DNA of 64,000 nt. Origin: an uncultured Kangiella sp. Lineage in GTDB: Bacteria; Pseudomonadota; Gammaproteobacteria; Enterobacterales; Kangiellaceae. Both the position numbers and the translations under genes were made by a program. The notes beneath the pieces are model-generated. The model worked only from the letters and a program-made list of their open reading frames with translations, searched no databases and was not told the DNA's origin. Of this stretch, positions 1 through 7,270 are shown piece by piece (position 1 is the first letter of the stretch; every line of letters starts with the position of its first letter). The stretch covers positions 434,001 through 498,000 of the forward strand of contig CANMKR010000002.1 in assembly GCA_947498625.1 (NCBI GenBank). The letters are read 5' to 3'.

Positions 1-862
1 AGACTTCTTCCATATCTTTCACGCCGTTCCATAAACGCTCGCGTAATTTAATAATACGCGCATTATCTTTTTCCATATCCAACTTAGCGATACGAGCAGC
101 TTCACCCATGCCAACAATTTGGTGGGTCGCTAGAGTACCGGAACGCATACCACGCTCATGACCGCCACCATGCATTTGCGCTTCTAAGCGAACGCGTGGC
201 TTACGACGAACATATAAAGTACCAATGCCTTTTGGCCCATACATTTTATGGCCAGACATAGATAATAAATCGACTTTGGTCTTAGTAATATCGATTGGCA
301 ATTTACCCGCCGATTGTGCAGCATCTACATGAAACATGATTTTGCGAGAGCGACACATTTCGCCTATCGCATCTATGTCTTGAACCACGCCAGTTTCATT
401 GTTTACATGCATCACGCTCACTAAAACTGTATCATCGCGCATAGCCGCTTCCAAAGCTGCTAAATCCAACAAACCGTCTTCTTGCACATCCATATAGGTA
501 ACTTCATAACCTTCGCGCTCAAGCTGACGGGCCGTATCTAAAACCGCTTTATGTTCAGTTTTAACGGTAATGATGTGCTTACCTTTCTTGTGATAGAAAT
601 GAGCTACGCCTTTAATCGCCAAATTGTTTGATTCAGTTGCGCCCGAAGTCCAAACGATTTCACGTGGATCAGCATTAATAAGATCGGCAACATGCGCACG
701 CGCATCATCCACAGCTTCTTCTGCTGCCCAACCAAATTTATGCGAACGCGATGCAGGATTTCCATAAATCCCCTCGACGCCCATAAACTGAACCATCTTC
801 TCTACAACTCGCGGATCAATTGGCGTAGTAGCAGCATAATCAAAATAGATGGGTAACTTCAT
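1..862 (-). CDS. iscS: Cysteine desulfurase IscS (3' end cut by window)
   Basis: PLP enzyme that takes sulfur from L-cysteine and passes it to IscU for Fe-S cluster assembly and to tRNA-thiolating enzymes. Reading the minus strand from the ATG at 862 gives [20 protein letters not shown], then the motifs ATESNN, HVNNETG, HVDAAQS and [10 protein letters not shown], whose lysine is the PLP Schiff base. About 287 of the usual ~404 residues are present. The active-site cysteine loop lies past the window edge and cannot be checked. It sits 30 bp downstream of iscR on the same strand, so it is the second gene of the isc operon and should be controlled from the IscR box at 1437-1461. Confidence 0.97.
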   Translation of the reverse strand, partial: MKLPIYFDYAATTPIDPRVVEKMVQFMGVEGIYGNPASRSHKFGWAAEEAVDDARAHVADLINADPREIVWTSGATESNNLAIKGVAHFYHKKGKHIITVKTEHKAVLDTARQLEREGYEVTYMDVQEDGLLDLAALEAAMRDDTVLVSVMHVNNETGVVQDIDAIGEMCRSRKIMFHVDAAQSAGKLPIDITKTKVDLLSMSGHKMYGPKGIGTLYVRRKPRVRLEAQMHGGGHERGMRSGTLATHQIVGMGEAARIAKLDMEKDNARIIKLRERLWNGVKDMEEV

Positions 863-892
863 TTTCTTCTCTTCACTTTAAATAGAATAAAT

Positions 893-1372
893 TCAACTTA
901 AGAAAATCAGCTCTTCTTCGCTAATTTTCATCTCGTTCGCAGCATCTTGTCTTCCCGCGACTTTCTTTACGAAACGGCGCTCAACAACTTGTTCAAGACT
1001 AATGCCACTTAAAAACTGATAAATTTGGTCGGATAATTCCGCCCATAATTGATGAGACAAACAATGCTCACCATCCTGACAGCCACCCTTACCTTTACAA
1101 CGAGTCGCATCAATAGGTTCATCAACCGCCAAAACCACATCAACAATAGTAATTCTATTGGACGGGCGCTGCAGCTCATAACCGCCACCAGGGCCGCGAA
1201 TACTATCGACTAAATTCGCTTTTCGCAACTTAGAAAACAGCTGTTCTAAGTAAGATAAGGAAATATCTTGGCGTCCCGAAATCTCAGACAAACTAATAGG
1301 TCCACTTCCAGAATGAAGTGCCAAATCAAGCATCGCTGTCACCGCATAACGGCCTTTTGTACTTAATTTCAT
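893..1372 (-). CDS. iscR: Fe-S cluster regulator IscR
   Basis: Rrf2-family transcription factor that senses Fe-S status and represses the isc operon in its [2Fe-2S] form. The 159-aa protein opens with [20 protein letters not shown], the typical Rrf2 winged-helix start. It carries the three cluster cysteines as C-x5-C-x5-C ([13 protein letters not shown]), followed by the histidine of LSH that completes ligation in E. coli IscR. Length and motifs are normal. It is the first gene of the isc operon, and a 25-bp type 1 IscR operator overlaps its predicted -35 element. In relatives cysE lies directly upstream; here about 15 kb separates them. Confidence 0.97.
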   Translation of the reverse strand: MKLSTKGRYAVTAMLDLALHSGSGPISLSEISGRQDISLSYLEQLFSKLRKANLVDSIRGPGGGYELQRPSNRITIVDVVLAVDEPIDATRCKGKGGCQDGEHCLSHQLWAELSDQIYQFLSGISLEQVVERRFVKKVAGRQDAANEMKISEEELIFLS

Positions 1373-1428
1373 GATTAGATATCGTTCGGGTTAGAAAAAC
1401 TACGTTTAAGGAATATCTCAATGATTAT

Positions 1429-1461
1429 ATTGTCTCAATTCCGACTAAATTAGTCAAGAAT
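1429..1461 (-). promoter_or_regulatory. iscR promoter with type 1 IscR operator
   Basis: The 25-bp site at 1437-1461 fits the E. coli type 1 IscR consensus (ATASYYGACTRWWWYAGTC followed by RRSTAT) at all but a few outer positions. Its core is CCGACTAAATTAGTC. On the minus strand a -35 TTGACT (1452-1457) and a -10 GACAAT (1429-1434) are 17 bp apart, so the operator covers the -35 and spacer. That is the arrangement expected for IscR repression of iscRS. The site is about 65 bp upstream of the iscR start codon. Confidence 0.85.
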
Positions 1462-1697
1462 TATAGAGCCTATGTTTTTCTATCAATGAAGCTTAATTAG
1501 TACTGCTAGCTGGTTACCCAACTAAACTATTAGAATATTTGCAACTAATGGACTAGAAATACAAGTAGACTGCTAGAATTGGAAATCATACAGAATATCA
1601 ATAGGTTAGCTTTCTGGCTAATTTTAGCAATTTATCGGCTGAATATACCCTTTCGGTAAGTAACAGCTTTCAAAAAATGATTAGAAGCGAACTAACG

Positions 1698-1721
1698 TCC
1701 ATTTATATGAATGCGTACAAA
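1698..1721 (+). repeat. 24-bp dispersed repeat, copy 1
   Basis: TCCATTTATATGAATGCG plus TACAAA; it matches 7104-7127 at 23 of 24 positions. The core is a near-palindrome (CATTTATATGAATG) that is perfect in copy 2. It is intergenic, 54 bp from a copy of the GTCCGC palindrome. Confidence 0.7.
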
Positions 1722-1774
1722 TATATTTCTTTAATTAAGTCGTATTAAAATGAAGCTATTTAGATTTGGCTCAG

Positions 1775-1800
1775 TGTCTGCTTGGTTCGAAAAGCGGACA
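1775..1800 (+). repeat. GTCCGC...CGGAC imperfect palindrome, divergent copy
   Basis: GTCTGCTTGGTTCG followed by AAAAGCGGACA. It aligns with the copies at 7075-7100 and 11167-11192 and can form the same stem between GTCYGC and the CGGAC arm. It looks like a decayed member of a short interspersed palindromic family. Confidence 0.55.
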
Positions 1801-2068
1801 TTAAAGTATAAGCTTCTAAAAGGATTTATGTTTGGACTAATCTAACCAAACCACCTCAATCGGATTCAATAAACCTATACATCTTGTTCAAATCTGTAAT
1901 ATGGCTTTCCCAGATATCAGGCTCTTTTATTAAAAAGCCCTACAGCCTAAAACATCAAATCCCTATGAGTATGTATTGACTGTAGAGTATGTCAAAAAAC
2001 TATTGAAGTGCACACATTGGGGTAATAATATGAAACTGGTAGCTAAGACATAAATTCAGGTTGGGTAT

Positions 2069-2476
2069 TTAATTACACTCACCCTTTACTTGCATAACCC
2101 CTCTACCGAAATATTGGTCGATGATGTCAAATCCATTTGCACAGTATTGATTCTCAGCAAGCTTATCTTCCAATCGAGCCATAAGCCGCTCTTCAGCTTT
2201 TGCTTTGCGCTCAGCGATTCTTTCCTGTAAATCCTGTTTATTTGGCATTCCTCCTCTGCCCATCCCTCGGCCCTGACCTCTGCCCATTCCTTTACCTGAG
2301 CCTCTACCCCCACGCTCATTCACTTCAAACTTCAAACTATAACTAAATTGCTTAGCACCACTTTCAGTGACATGGGTAACAAAGTTCTCTTCGGATACAG
2401 GTAAAGAAGAATTGGTATTCGAGGCACATGCCGACAATAGAAATAGGGCTGCGGATAAACTGATCACCATTTTCAT
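2069..2476 (-). CDS. Small Gly/Arg-rich lipoprotein of unknown function
   Basis: A protein of 135 aa. I chose the ATG at 2476 because GCGAGAAGAAG lies just upstream and the N-terminus then reads MKMVISLSAALFLLSAC, a clean lipoprotein signal with lipobox LSAC. A longer frame starts at 2524 but would place 16 odd residues before the signal. The middle is rich in Gly, Arg and Met (RGSGKGMGRGQGRGMGRGG), followed by a charged Lys/Glu/Ala helix and two C-terminal cysteines. It sits 76 bp downstream of the Spy-like gene on the same strand and is probably co-transcribed with it, suggesting an envelope-stress role. I do not recognise the family. Confidence 0.7.
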   Translation of the reverse strand: MKMVISLSAALFLLSACASNTNSSLPVSEENFVTHVTESGAKQFSYSLKFEVNERGGRGSGKGMGRGQGRGMGRGGMPNKQDLQERIAERKAKAEERLMARLEDKLAENQYCANGFDIIDQYFGRGVMQVKGECN

Positions 2477-2551
2477 CTTCTTCTCGCTGATTAATTTTCT
2501 AAAAGAACCGCTATGGATAGCCATAGCGGCTTTATTGGTTCTATTCGATTA

Positions 2552-3214
2552 TTAGCTTCTAAACTTAGGTTTAGTGTTTTTTAACTTCTGTAGTTGTTCT
2601 TCAGTTAGAACACCTTTTAACTGCTGAAATAATTCGGCACGTTTATAAACCATAGCTCTTGCATTATCAGCAGCTAAGTTAGCAGCACTATCAATATTCC
2701 CTGCTTTAGCCAAGTTTATTACCTCTTTACGTTTAGCTTTTGCTGCTTCTTTTCCAGCTTTAAGCTGAGGTTTTAGGGCTTTTAACTGTGCTTTTTGAGC
2801 TTCAGTTAAATCCAAGGCTCTTAACTTTTTGAAGATGTTTTTAGCATGGTGCTTTGTTCTCTCTCCTTTACCTTCTTTCAAAGTAGCTAATTGCTCTGGA
2901 GATAAAATTGATTTAATTTCATTCATTCGCTCTGAACGCTTGTAAACTCTATCGCTTGCCATTGAGGCGGCTAACTCTGCTGCTGCATCAATATTTCCTG
3001 CTTGCATCAAGTTCTTTATCTCTACACGCTTTGCTTTGATTAGGCTTCTATTTTCTTTTGAGTCAGCACGCATCGCTTTTAAACTGTGCTTCTGGCTTTC
3101 CGATAGATTTAACTCTTCAAATAACGGCATACTCGGATGAGCATTTACTGATGAAATCAAAAGACCCGATAACACCACTAAGCTTAATGTCGATTTTAAT
3201 TTAAACTTTTTCAT
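2552..3214 (-). CDS. Spy/CpxP-like periplasmic protein with two tandem LTxxQ domains
   Basis: Probable periplasmic chaperone or stress sensor of the Spy/CpxP type (LTxxQ family). The 220-aa product has a signal peptide (MKKFKLKSTLSLVVLSGLLI, cleavage after VNA). Two homologous all-helical repeats follow, each running from LSESQK or LTEAQK through AGNIDAAAELAA or AGNIDSAANLAA and VYKR to LSPEQL or LTEEQL. Spy and CpxP normally carry one such unit, so this is an internal duplication. RBS AGGAG precedes the ATG. The nearby regulators at 4932-6976 resemble BaeRS, which induces spy in E. coli, so a chaperone controlled by its neighbour is likely. Confidence 0.82.
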   Translation of the reverse strand: MKKFKLKSTLSLVVLSGLLISSVNAHPSMPLFEELNLSESQKHSLKAMRADSKENRSLIKAKRVEIKNLMQAGNIDAAAELAASMASDRVYKRSERMNEIKSILSPEQLATLKEGKGERTKHHAKNIFKKLRALDLTEAQKAQLKALKPQLKAGKEAAKAKRKEVINLAKAGNIDSAANLAADNARAMVYKRAELFQQLKGVLTEEQLQKLKNTKPKFRS

Positions 3215-3252
3215 AAGTTTCTCCTGTTCATTCAGTATTTAATCTAAGTTAA

Positions 3253-3283
3253 TAGCATCAATTATTACCTTTTATTGATGCTA
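3253..3283 (-). promoter_or_regulatory. Perfect 10-bp inverted repeat in the spy-like leader
   Basis: TAGCATCAAT (3253-3262) and ATTGATGCTA (3274-3283) are perfect inverted arms around an 11-nt loop, 39-69 bp upstream of the spy-like start codon. It could be a 5' mRNA hairpin or a protein-binding operator. No U-tract follows it on either strand, so it is not a terminator. Confidence 0.6.
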
Positions 3284-3331
3284 CGAATTAATAATAAATT
3301 TGAAATAAGGAGTAAATAACTGAGAATTGTT

Positions 3332-3413
3332 AAGAAAGTAACAAGCTGTTCATCCCTTGATAATCCATTATAAGCAAGAATGAACTGGCAATAATTTATC
3401 TTGTTACTTTCTT
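3332..3413. promoter_or_regulatory. Widely spaced 14-bp inverted repeat between divergent envelope genes
   Basis: AAGAAAGTAACAAG (3332-3345) is perfectly inverted as CTTGTTACTTTCTT (3400-3413), between the spy-like and DUF4397 genes. Each arm sits inside a TGTYAAGAAA or TGACAAGAAA word that recurs upstream of baeS at 7024-7040. This is a candidate pair of binding sites for the BaeR-like regulator; the binding itself is inference. Confidence 0.5.
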
Positions 3414-3499
3414 GTCATTTCAACTAGAACTTTAGAGCGCCAATTTGTATCTGAAGTTGTTAGAAATACCATCTTAATAAATTTATTTTGGAGGAATTA

Positions 3500-4882
3500 A
3501 TGCGTATTTTTAACAAGCTGCTAGCTATATCAGTTGGATTGGTAAGTATATCTTATTTAACTGGTTGCGGTGACAGCAGTACTTCTGACACCACCACAAG
3601 TTACTTTAAATTTTATAATGCATCACTTAATGCGGGCAGGCATGAGTTACATACGAGAGAATCAGGCGTTGATGAGGATTTCGCTATGCAAGCAAATATC
3701 GATTTTGCAGATGTGTCATCGCCAATATCCCAATATACTGCTAATTACGATATTGAAATTAAACGACAAGACGCCAGTAGCGACGACCCACTGACGGTAA
3801 TTAGCTCAGATTTTACCTTAACCGAGAACCGCACTTCACTCATTGCCTTAGTTGGCGATACAAAACAGCCAGAGTTAGTTGAGCTTAAGTACGATAACTC
3901 AAGCTTAGAAGATCTAGATCCCGGTGATGAACAATTTGAGCTCTATGTCGCCAACTTTGCATCACAAAATAATAGCCTTGATATCTATTACTCATTGGAT
4001 GATAAATCATTTAGTAGCGCGACCTTTCTAAGTAGTATTCAATACAAGCAACTATCAGATTTAATTCTCTTAAACCAAGACGATTACAAATTTTACTTAA
4101 CCCTTTCGGGTAGCAATGAAGTGATTTTTGAAACCAATAGCGTGGCACTGGATTATTTAGAAACCTTTGTCCTCATTATAAGAGATGATTTTGGCATCAA
4201 TGGCTTAGCTATCGACAAAGTTACTAACTCAAGTGTTGTCACTAGTTACGCTGATGAGCATACACAAAGCAACCTCGAGTTTTATACGAGCAAAGAAAGC
4301 GATATTAATTATGATGTCTATTTAGATACCACTGAATCAGAAGCGATCGTTACCGATGGTACGTCAGGTTTAGTCATGACTACATCCACATTAGATGCTG
4401 ACATCTATACTTTGCAAAGCACCGTTGCTGGAGACAAGACACAGCCGTTACTGACTAATTTAATTTTAGATCTTGGCAGTGATGAGTCTAAAGTGGTCAT
4501 AATGTATCAAGATAAGAATTCTGAGTATCAAGGTATTGTTGTCGATAAGCTAGCACGCCAGCTAGTGTATGAAAATTCTATTAGACTGGTTAACATTGGC
4601 CAAGAAGAGCAAGAGATTAATGCTTACTTTATAGCTCCAGACGAAAGTTTAGATACGGCAGGCTATGATATGGAAGATATCGACTATGCTGAGCATAGAA
4701 AAGTTACGGTCTTAAATCAAATGTATCAAATCGTCATTGCCACCGAAGATGATAATGATAATTTACGTTCGCTGTATCAATCAGAATTTATTTCCTTTAA
4801 AGAAAATACTAACTATTTGATGATACTAGAAACTGATGCTACATCATCAAGCGGTTATACTTTGACAATTCTAGAAGAGTGA
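3500..4882 (+). CDS. DUF4397-type lipoprotein
   Basis: Predicted cell-surface or periplasmic lipoprotein of 460 aa. The ATG at 3500 is favoured by GGAGG five bases upstream and gives MRIFNKLLAISVGLVSISYL followed by lipobox LTGC. The mature part shows repeated beta-rich units starting FKFYNASLNAG, FELYVANFASQNNSLDIYYS and a later SNLEFYTSKESDINYDVYLD. This is the N..S..LD.Y pattern of DUF4397 domains, so roughly four units seem present. It is transcribed divergently from the spy-like gene and ends in a strong terminator. The function is unknown; position suggests it belongs to the same envelope-stress group. Confidence 0.72.
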   Translation: MRIFNKLLAISVGLVSISYLTGCGDSSTSDTTTSYFKFYNASLNAGRHELHTRESGVDEDFAMQANIDFADVSSPISQYTANYDIEIKRQDASSDDPLTVISSDFTLTENRTSLIALVGDTKQPELVELKYDNSSLEDLDPGDEQFELYVANFASQNNSLDIYYSLDDKSFSSATFLSSIQYKQLSDLILLNQDDYKFYLTLSGSNEVIFETNSVALDYLETFVLIIRDDFGINGLAIDKVTNSSVVTSYADEHTQSNLEFYTSKESDINYDVYLDTTESEAIVTDGTSGLVMTTSTLDADIYTLQSTVAGDKTQPLLTNLILDLGSDESKVVIMYQDKNSEYQGIVVDKLARQLVYENSIRLVNIGQEEQEINAYFIAPDESLDTAGYDMEDIDYAEHRKVTVLNQMYQIVIATEDDNDNLRSLYQSEFISFKENTNYLMILETDATSSSGYTLTILEE

Positions 4883-4890
4883 TGGCTAAC

Positions 4891-4930
4891 GTACTCTGCT
4901 CATAATGTTTTTAGAGCAGAGTACTTTTTT
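4891..4930 (+). terminator. Rho-independent terminator of the DUF4397 gene
   Basis: A perfect 11-bp stem, GTACTCTGCTC (4891-4901) with GAGCAGAGTAC (4914-4924), is followed directly by six Ts. It lies just after the stop at 4882 and just before the convergent baeR-like stop. Confidence 0.9.
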
Positions 4931-4931
4931 A

Positions 4932-5606
4932 TTAAAGTTCTAACTTATAACCGACACCATAAATCGAATGAATACAATCCGAGTCACTGCGCACCGCTTC
5001 TAATTTTTTCCTCAAATTAGTCACATGGCTATCAACGGTTCTATCGCCAACAGCTCTTTGATCATCATACATTCGATCGAGCAGCTTATCTCTAGACCAA
5101 ACACTTCCCATAGGATTAGCTAACGCCTTTAGAATGCGAAACTCGACAGGGGTTAGTTCAAGCATTTGTCCGTCCAACAAGGCTTGATATCGCTCTTCAT
5201 CTATCGCTAAACCTGAATCTTTACTAGCATCAACATTGGAATATTCTTGGGTTCTACGCAAGTTTGCTTTTACACGAGCAACAACTTCTCGAGGACTAAA
5301 TGGTTTGCAAATGTAATCATCGGCACCAAACTCTAGACCTAACAATCGGTCAATCTCATCAACTCTAGCTGTTATCATAATAATCGGCAAAGAAGAAAAC
5401 TCTCTTACTTCTTTACAAATATCGATGCCATCTTTATTAGGAAGGTTAAGGTCTAACAAAATTAGTGTTGGCTCATTTGCTTTAACCCAATCAACCACCT
5501 CTGAACCATCAGAAATCACTTTGTTATCGTAGCCAGCCTTATCAAGATATAAGGCTAATACTTCCGATATTTTTTCTTCGTCCTCTACTATTAAAACTTG
5601 CTTCAC
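4932..5606 (-). CDS. baeR: BaeR-like OmpR-family response regulator
   Basis: DNA-binding response regulator of 224 aa. The receiver domain has the acidic pair in VEDEE, phospho-acceptor D52 in LLDLNLP, and the strongly BaeR-like stretch DEIDRLLGLEFGADDYICKP. The C-terminal winged helix carries WSRDKLLDRMYDD and DRTVDSHVTNLRKKLE, again close to E. coli BaeR, and ends GVGYKLEL. The gene overlaps baeS by four bases, so the pair is translationally coupled. Targets probably include the spy-like and DUF4397 genes next door. It could be another CpxR/BaeR-group regulator, but the shared motifs favour BaeR. Confidence 0.85.
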   Translation of the reverse strand: MKQVLIVEDEEKISEVLALYLDKAGYDNKVISDGSEVVDWVKANEPTLILLDLNLPNKDGIDICKEVREFSSLPIIMITARVDEIDRLLGLEFGADDYICKPFSPREVVARVKANLRRTQEYSNVDASKDSGLAIDEERYQALLDGQMLELTPVEFRILKALANPMGSVWSRDKLLDRMYDDQRAVGDRTVDSHVTNLRKKLEAVRSDSDCIHSIYGVGYKLEL

Positions 5607-6976
5607 TTATTGGCCTCTCCTATTGGCAGCTCAATTTTCACCTGAATACCTCCTAGAGAGGAGTGATCGGCGGAAATAGTTCCTTGATGAGCTTCAACTA
5701 TACCTTTGCATATGGCTAAGCCTAGCCCTGAAGAGCCAGTAATTCGATTACGTGAGGGGTCTACCCGATAGAGCCGATTGAATAGCATGGAAAGAGACTC
5801 CGTTGGCACCCCAGGTTCAGAGTCTTTAATAATGACCTGAATGGTTTTGTCATATACTTTATGACTAATTTCAATTCGCCCTCCAACATCGGTGTAACGT
5901 AAGGAATTTTCAAGTAAATTAGCGAATAACTGCTTTAACCGGTTTTCATCGGCATAGATACAAATCGCTTTAGAACCATTATATGCCACAGCTAATGAAC
6001 GCTCTTCAAAGCGCTCACAAAACTGACTCAAGCCCTCTTTAATAAGCTGGTTCATATCCAAATGTTCTTTATTGAGACTTAATGTGCCAGAGTCAGATTG
6101 AGTTAGTTGATAGAGATCATCAGTTAGCAACTCGAGCCTTTGAACTTCTGAACTAAGAGACTTTATGGAGTCAGTTGTTATAGGCCGATAGCCGTCTTCC
6201 AAGGCCTCTAATTCAGCCTTTAAAGCTGCTAAAGGTGTTCGTAATTCATGCGAAATATCTGCCACCCATTGCTCTCTATCAGCTTTTGCTTTTCGTAGAG
6301 CCTCAGCTAAGTCATTAAAACGCCAACCTAGTTCACCAAGCTCATCTTGACGACTAACATCAAGCTCAACATCAAAATTACCAAGCTCCAACTTTTGCGT
6401 TGCTGAGCTCAGCTGCTTAATGGGCTTCACCATACTTCTAGCCAATAGCCAAGCAATAATAACTGCAAATCCTAGAACAGCTAACCCCACTAATAACAAG
6501 GAATCAAACTGTCTTCTAGCAAATCTTAGCTCCTGTCTACTTAATGAGGGCTGTGAAATTGCCAAAGAGATATAGCCAATTAATCGACCATTAGCAACCA
6601 GCTCAGATTCAACAACCTCCTCTTTTTCTTGGCTAGTACCAGCGACCCAATCTCGATTTTTATCATAGATAACTAAATCTATGGCTCTTCTAGCTATTGG
6701 ATTACTTCTGACTCCACCCTTATCAGACTCAAGGTTTAGAAAAAAACGTGCGGGAATATTTTTGCGATTTTGGACAAACTCCCAACCACCAGCTTGCTCA
6801 TAGCGGCGAGCCAACTCTTTGGAAATATCACCTATCCGCTGCTCAACCGTTTCTTTGCCTAATAAACGTACCCCTTTCATAAAAGTATATCTTTGAGCAA
6901 CAACTACGGTGATGATACTTATGGCTGCTACCCCTATTGCAAATAAAAATAGCCTTGTGCCTATCTTAACTTTCAT
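5603..6976 (-). CDS. baeS: BaeS-like envelope-stress sensor histidine kinase
   Basis: Inner-membrane sensor kinase of 457 aa. It has an N-terminal membrane segment (residues ~8-28), a periplasmic domain of about 130 residues, a second segment (~160-180), and a HAMP domain starting SMVKPIKQLS. The DHp motif is WVADISHELRTPLAALKAEL with H243. The ATPase domain shows FANLLENSLRYTD (N box), DSEPGVP and SSGLGLAICKGIVEAHQG (G boxes). The DHp and ATPase stretches resemble E. coli BaeS closely. It is first in the baeSR pair, and a TTGTCAAGAAATTGTCC repeat lies about 50 bp upstream of its start. Confidence 0.85.
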   Translation of the reverse strand: MKVKIGTRLFLFAIGVAAISIITVVVAQRYTFMKGVRLLGKETVEQRIGDISKELARRYEQAGGWEFVQNRKNIPARFFLNLESDKGGVRSNPIARRAIDLVIYDKNRDWVAGTSQEKEEVVESELVANGRLIGYISLAISQPSLSRQELRFARRQFDSLLLVGLAVLGFAVIIAWLLARSMVKPIKQLSSATQKLELGNFDVELDVSRQDELGELGWRFNDLAEALRKAKADREQWVADISHELRTPLAALKAELEALEDGYRPITTDSIKSLSSEVQRLELLTDDLYQLTQSDSGTLSLNKEHLDMNQLIKEGLSQFCERFEERSLAVAYNGSKAICIYADENRLKQLFANLLENSLRYTDVGGRIEISHKVYDKTIQVIIKDSEPGVPTESLSMLFNRLYRVDPSRNRITGSSGLGLAICKGIVEAHQGTISADHSSLGGIQVKIELPIGEANK

Positions 6977-7023
6977 ACCGATATTTTATGTCTTTTAGTT
7001 TCACAGGCTAGTTTACATCAAAA

Positions 7024-7040
7024 TTGTCAAGAAATTGTCC
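7024..7040. promoter_or_regulatory. TTGTC direct repeat upstream of baeS
   Basis: TTGTCAAGAAATTGTCC contains two TTGTC units 11 bp apart, the spacing used by OmpR-family regulators. The same TGTYAAGAAA word occurs twice between the spy-like and DUF4397 genes, so autoregulation by the BaeR-like protein is plausible. Confidence 0.45.
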
Positions 7041-7074
7041 AATGCCTAATATTGATACTATTTGACTTTTTAAT

Positions 7075-7100
7075 GTCCGCTTTGTGACGAAAACGGACAA
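7075..7100 (+). repeat. GTCCGC...CGGAC palindromic repeat
   Basis: GTCCGCTTTGTGACG followed by AAAACGGACAA; it differs from 11167-11192 at one position. GTCCG and CGGAC can pair, with TTT/AAA extending the stem. It is intergenic, immediately before a copy of the 24-bp repeat. Confidence 0.75.
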
Positions 7101-7103
7101 AAC

Positions 7104-7127
7104 TCCATTCATATGAATGCGTACAAA
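7104..7127 (+). repeat. 24-bp dispersed repeat, copy 2
   Basis: TCCATTCATATGAATGCG plus TACAAA; it matches 1698-1721 at 23 of 24 positions. It contains the perfect palindrome CATTCATATGAATG. It starts four bases after the GTCCGC palindrome ends, suggesting the two form one composite element. Confidence 0.7.
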
Positions 7128-7221
7128 ACCTATATATTTTATATTCGATTCGCCCAGCTTTATTGATTTTTTAAACGAATTCTATCCTAGCTTTTAACTT
7201 GATGCTCCATTGAAAACAAAT

Positions 7222-7254
7222 GGGACAGAATAAAATAAATATTTACTCTGCCCC
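7222..7254 (-). terminator. Possible weak terminator of the Ig-domain lipoprotein gene
   Basis: On the minus strand GGGGCAGAGTAAA can pair imperfectly with TTTATTCTGTCCC, followed by an ATTTGTTTTC tail. The stem has mismatches and the U-tract is broken, so this is tentative. Confidence 0.35.
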
Positions 7255-7270
7255 TCCAAAATTAATAGAG

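Larger units (their letters stand above)
1462..2068. other. 607-bp non-coding stretch with repeat copies
   Basis: No convincing ORF or RNA gene was found between the iscR operator and the end of the Gly-rich lipoprotein gene. It holds one copy of the 24-bp repeat (1698-1721) and one divergent copy of the GTCCGC...CGGAC palindrome (1775-1800), both found again in the next 10 kb. It marks one edge of the accessory block that separates iscR from cysE. Confidence 0.6.

Noticed and set aside
2086-2319. Second overlapping ORF inside the Gly-rich lipoprotein gene on the same strand.
   Set aside because: It lacks a signal peptide and RBS and is explained by the low-complexity Gly/Arg codons of the real frame.
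3488-3499. TTG start for the DUF4397 lipoprotein (four extra residues).
   Set aside because: The TTG overlaps the GGAGG ribosome binding site of the ATG at 3500.
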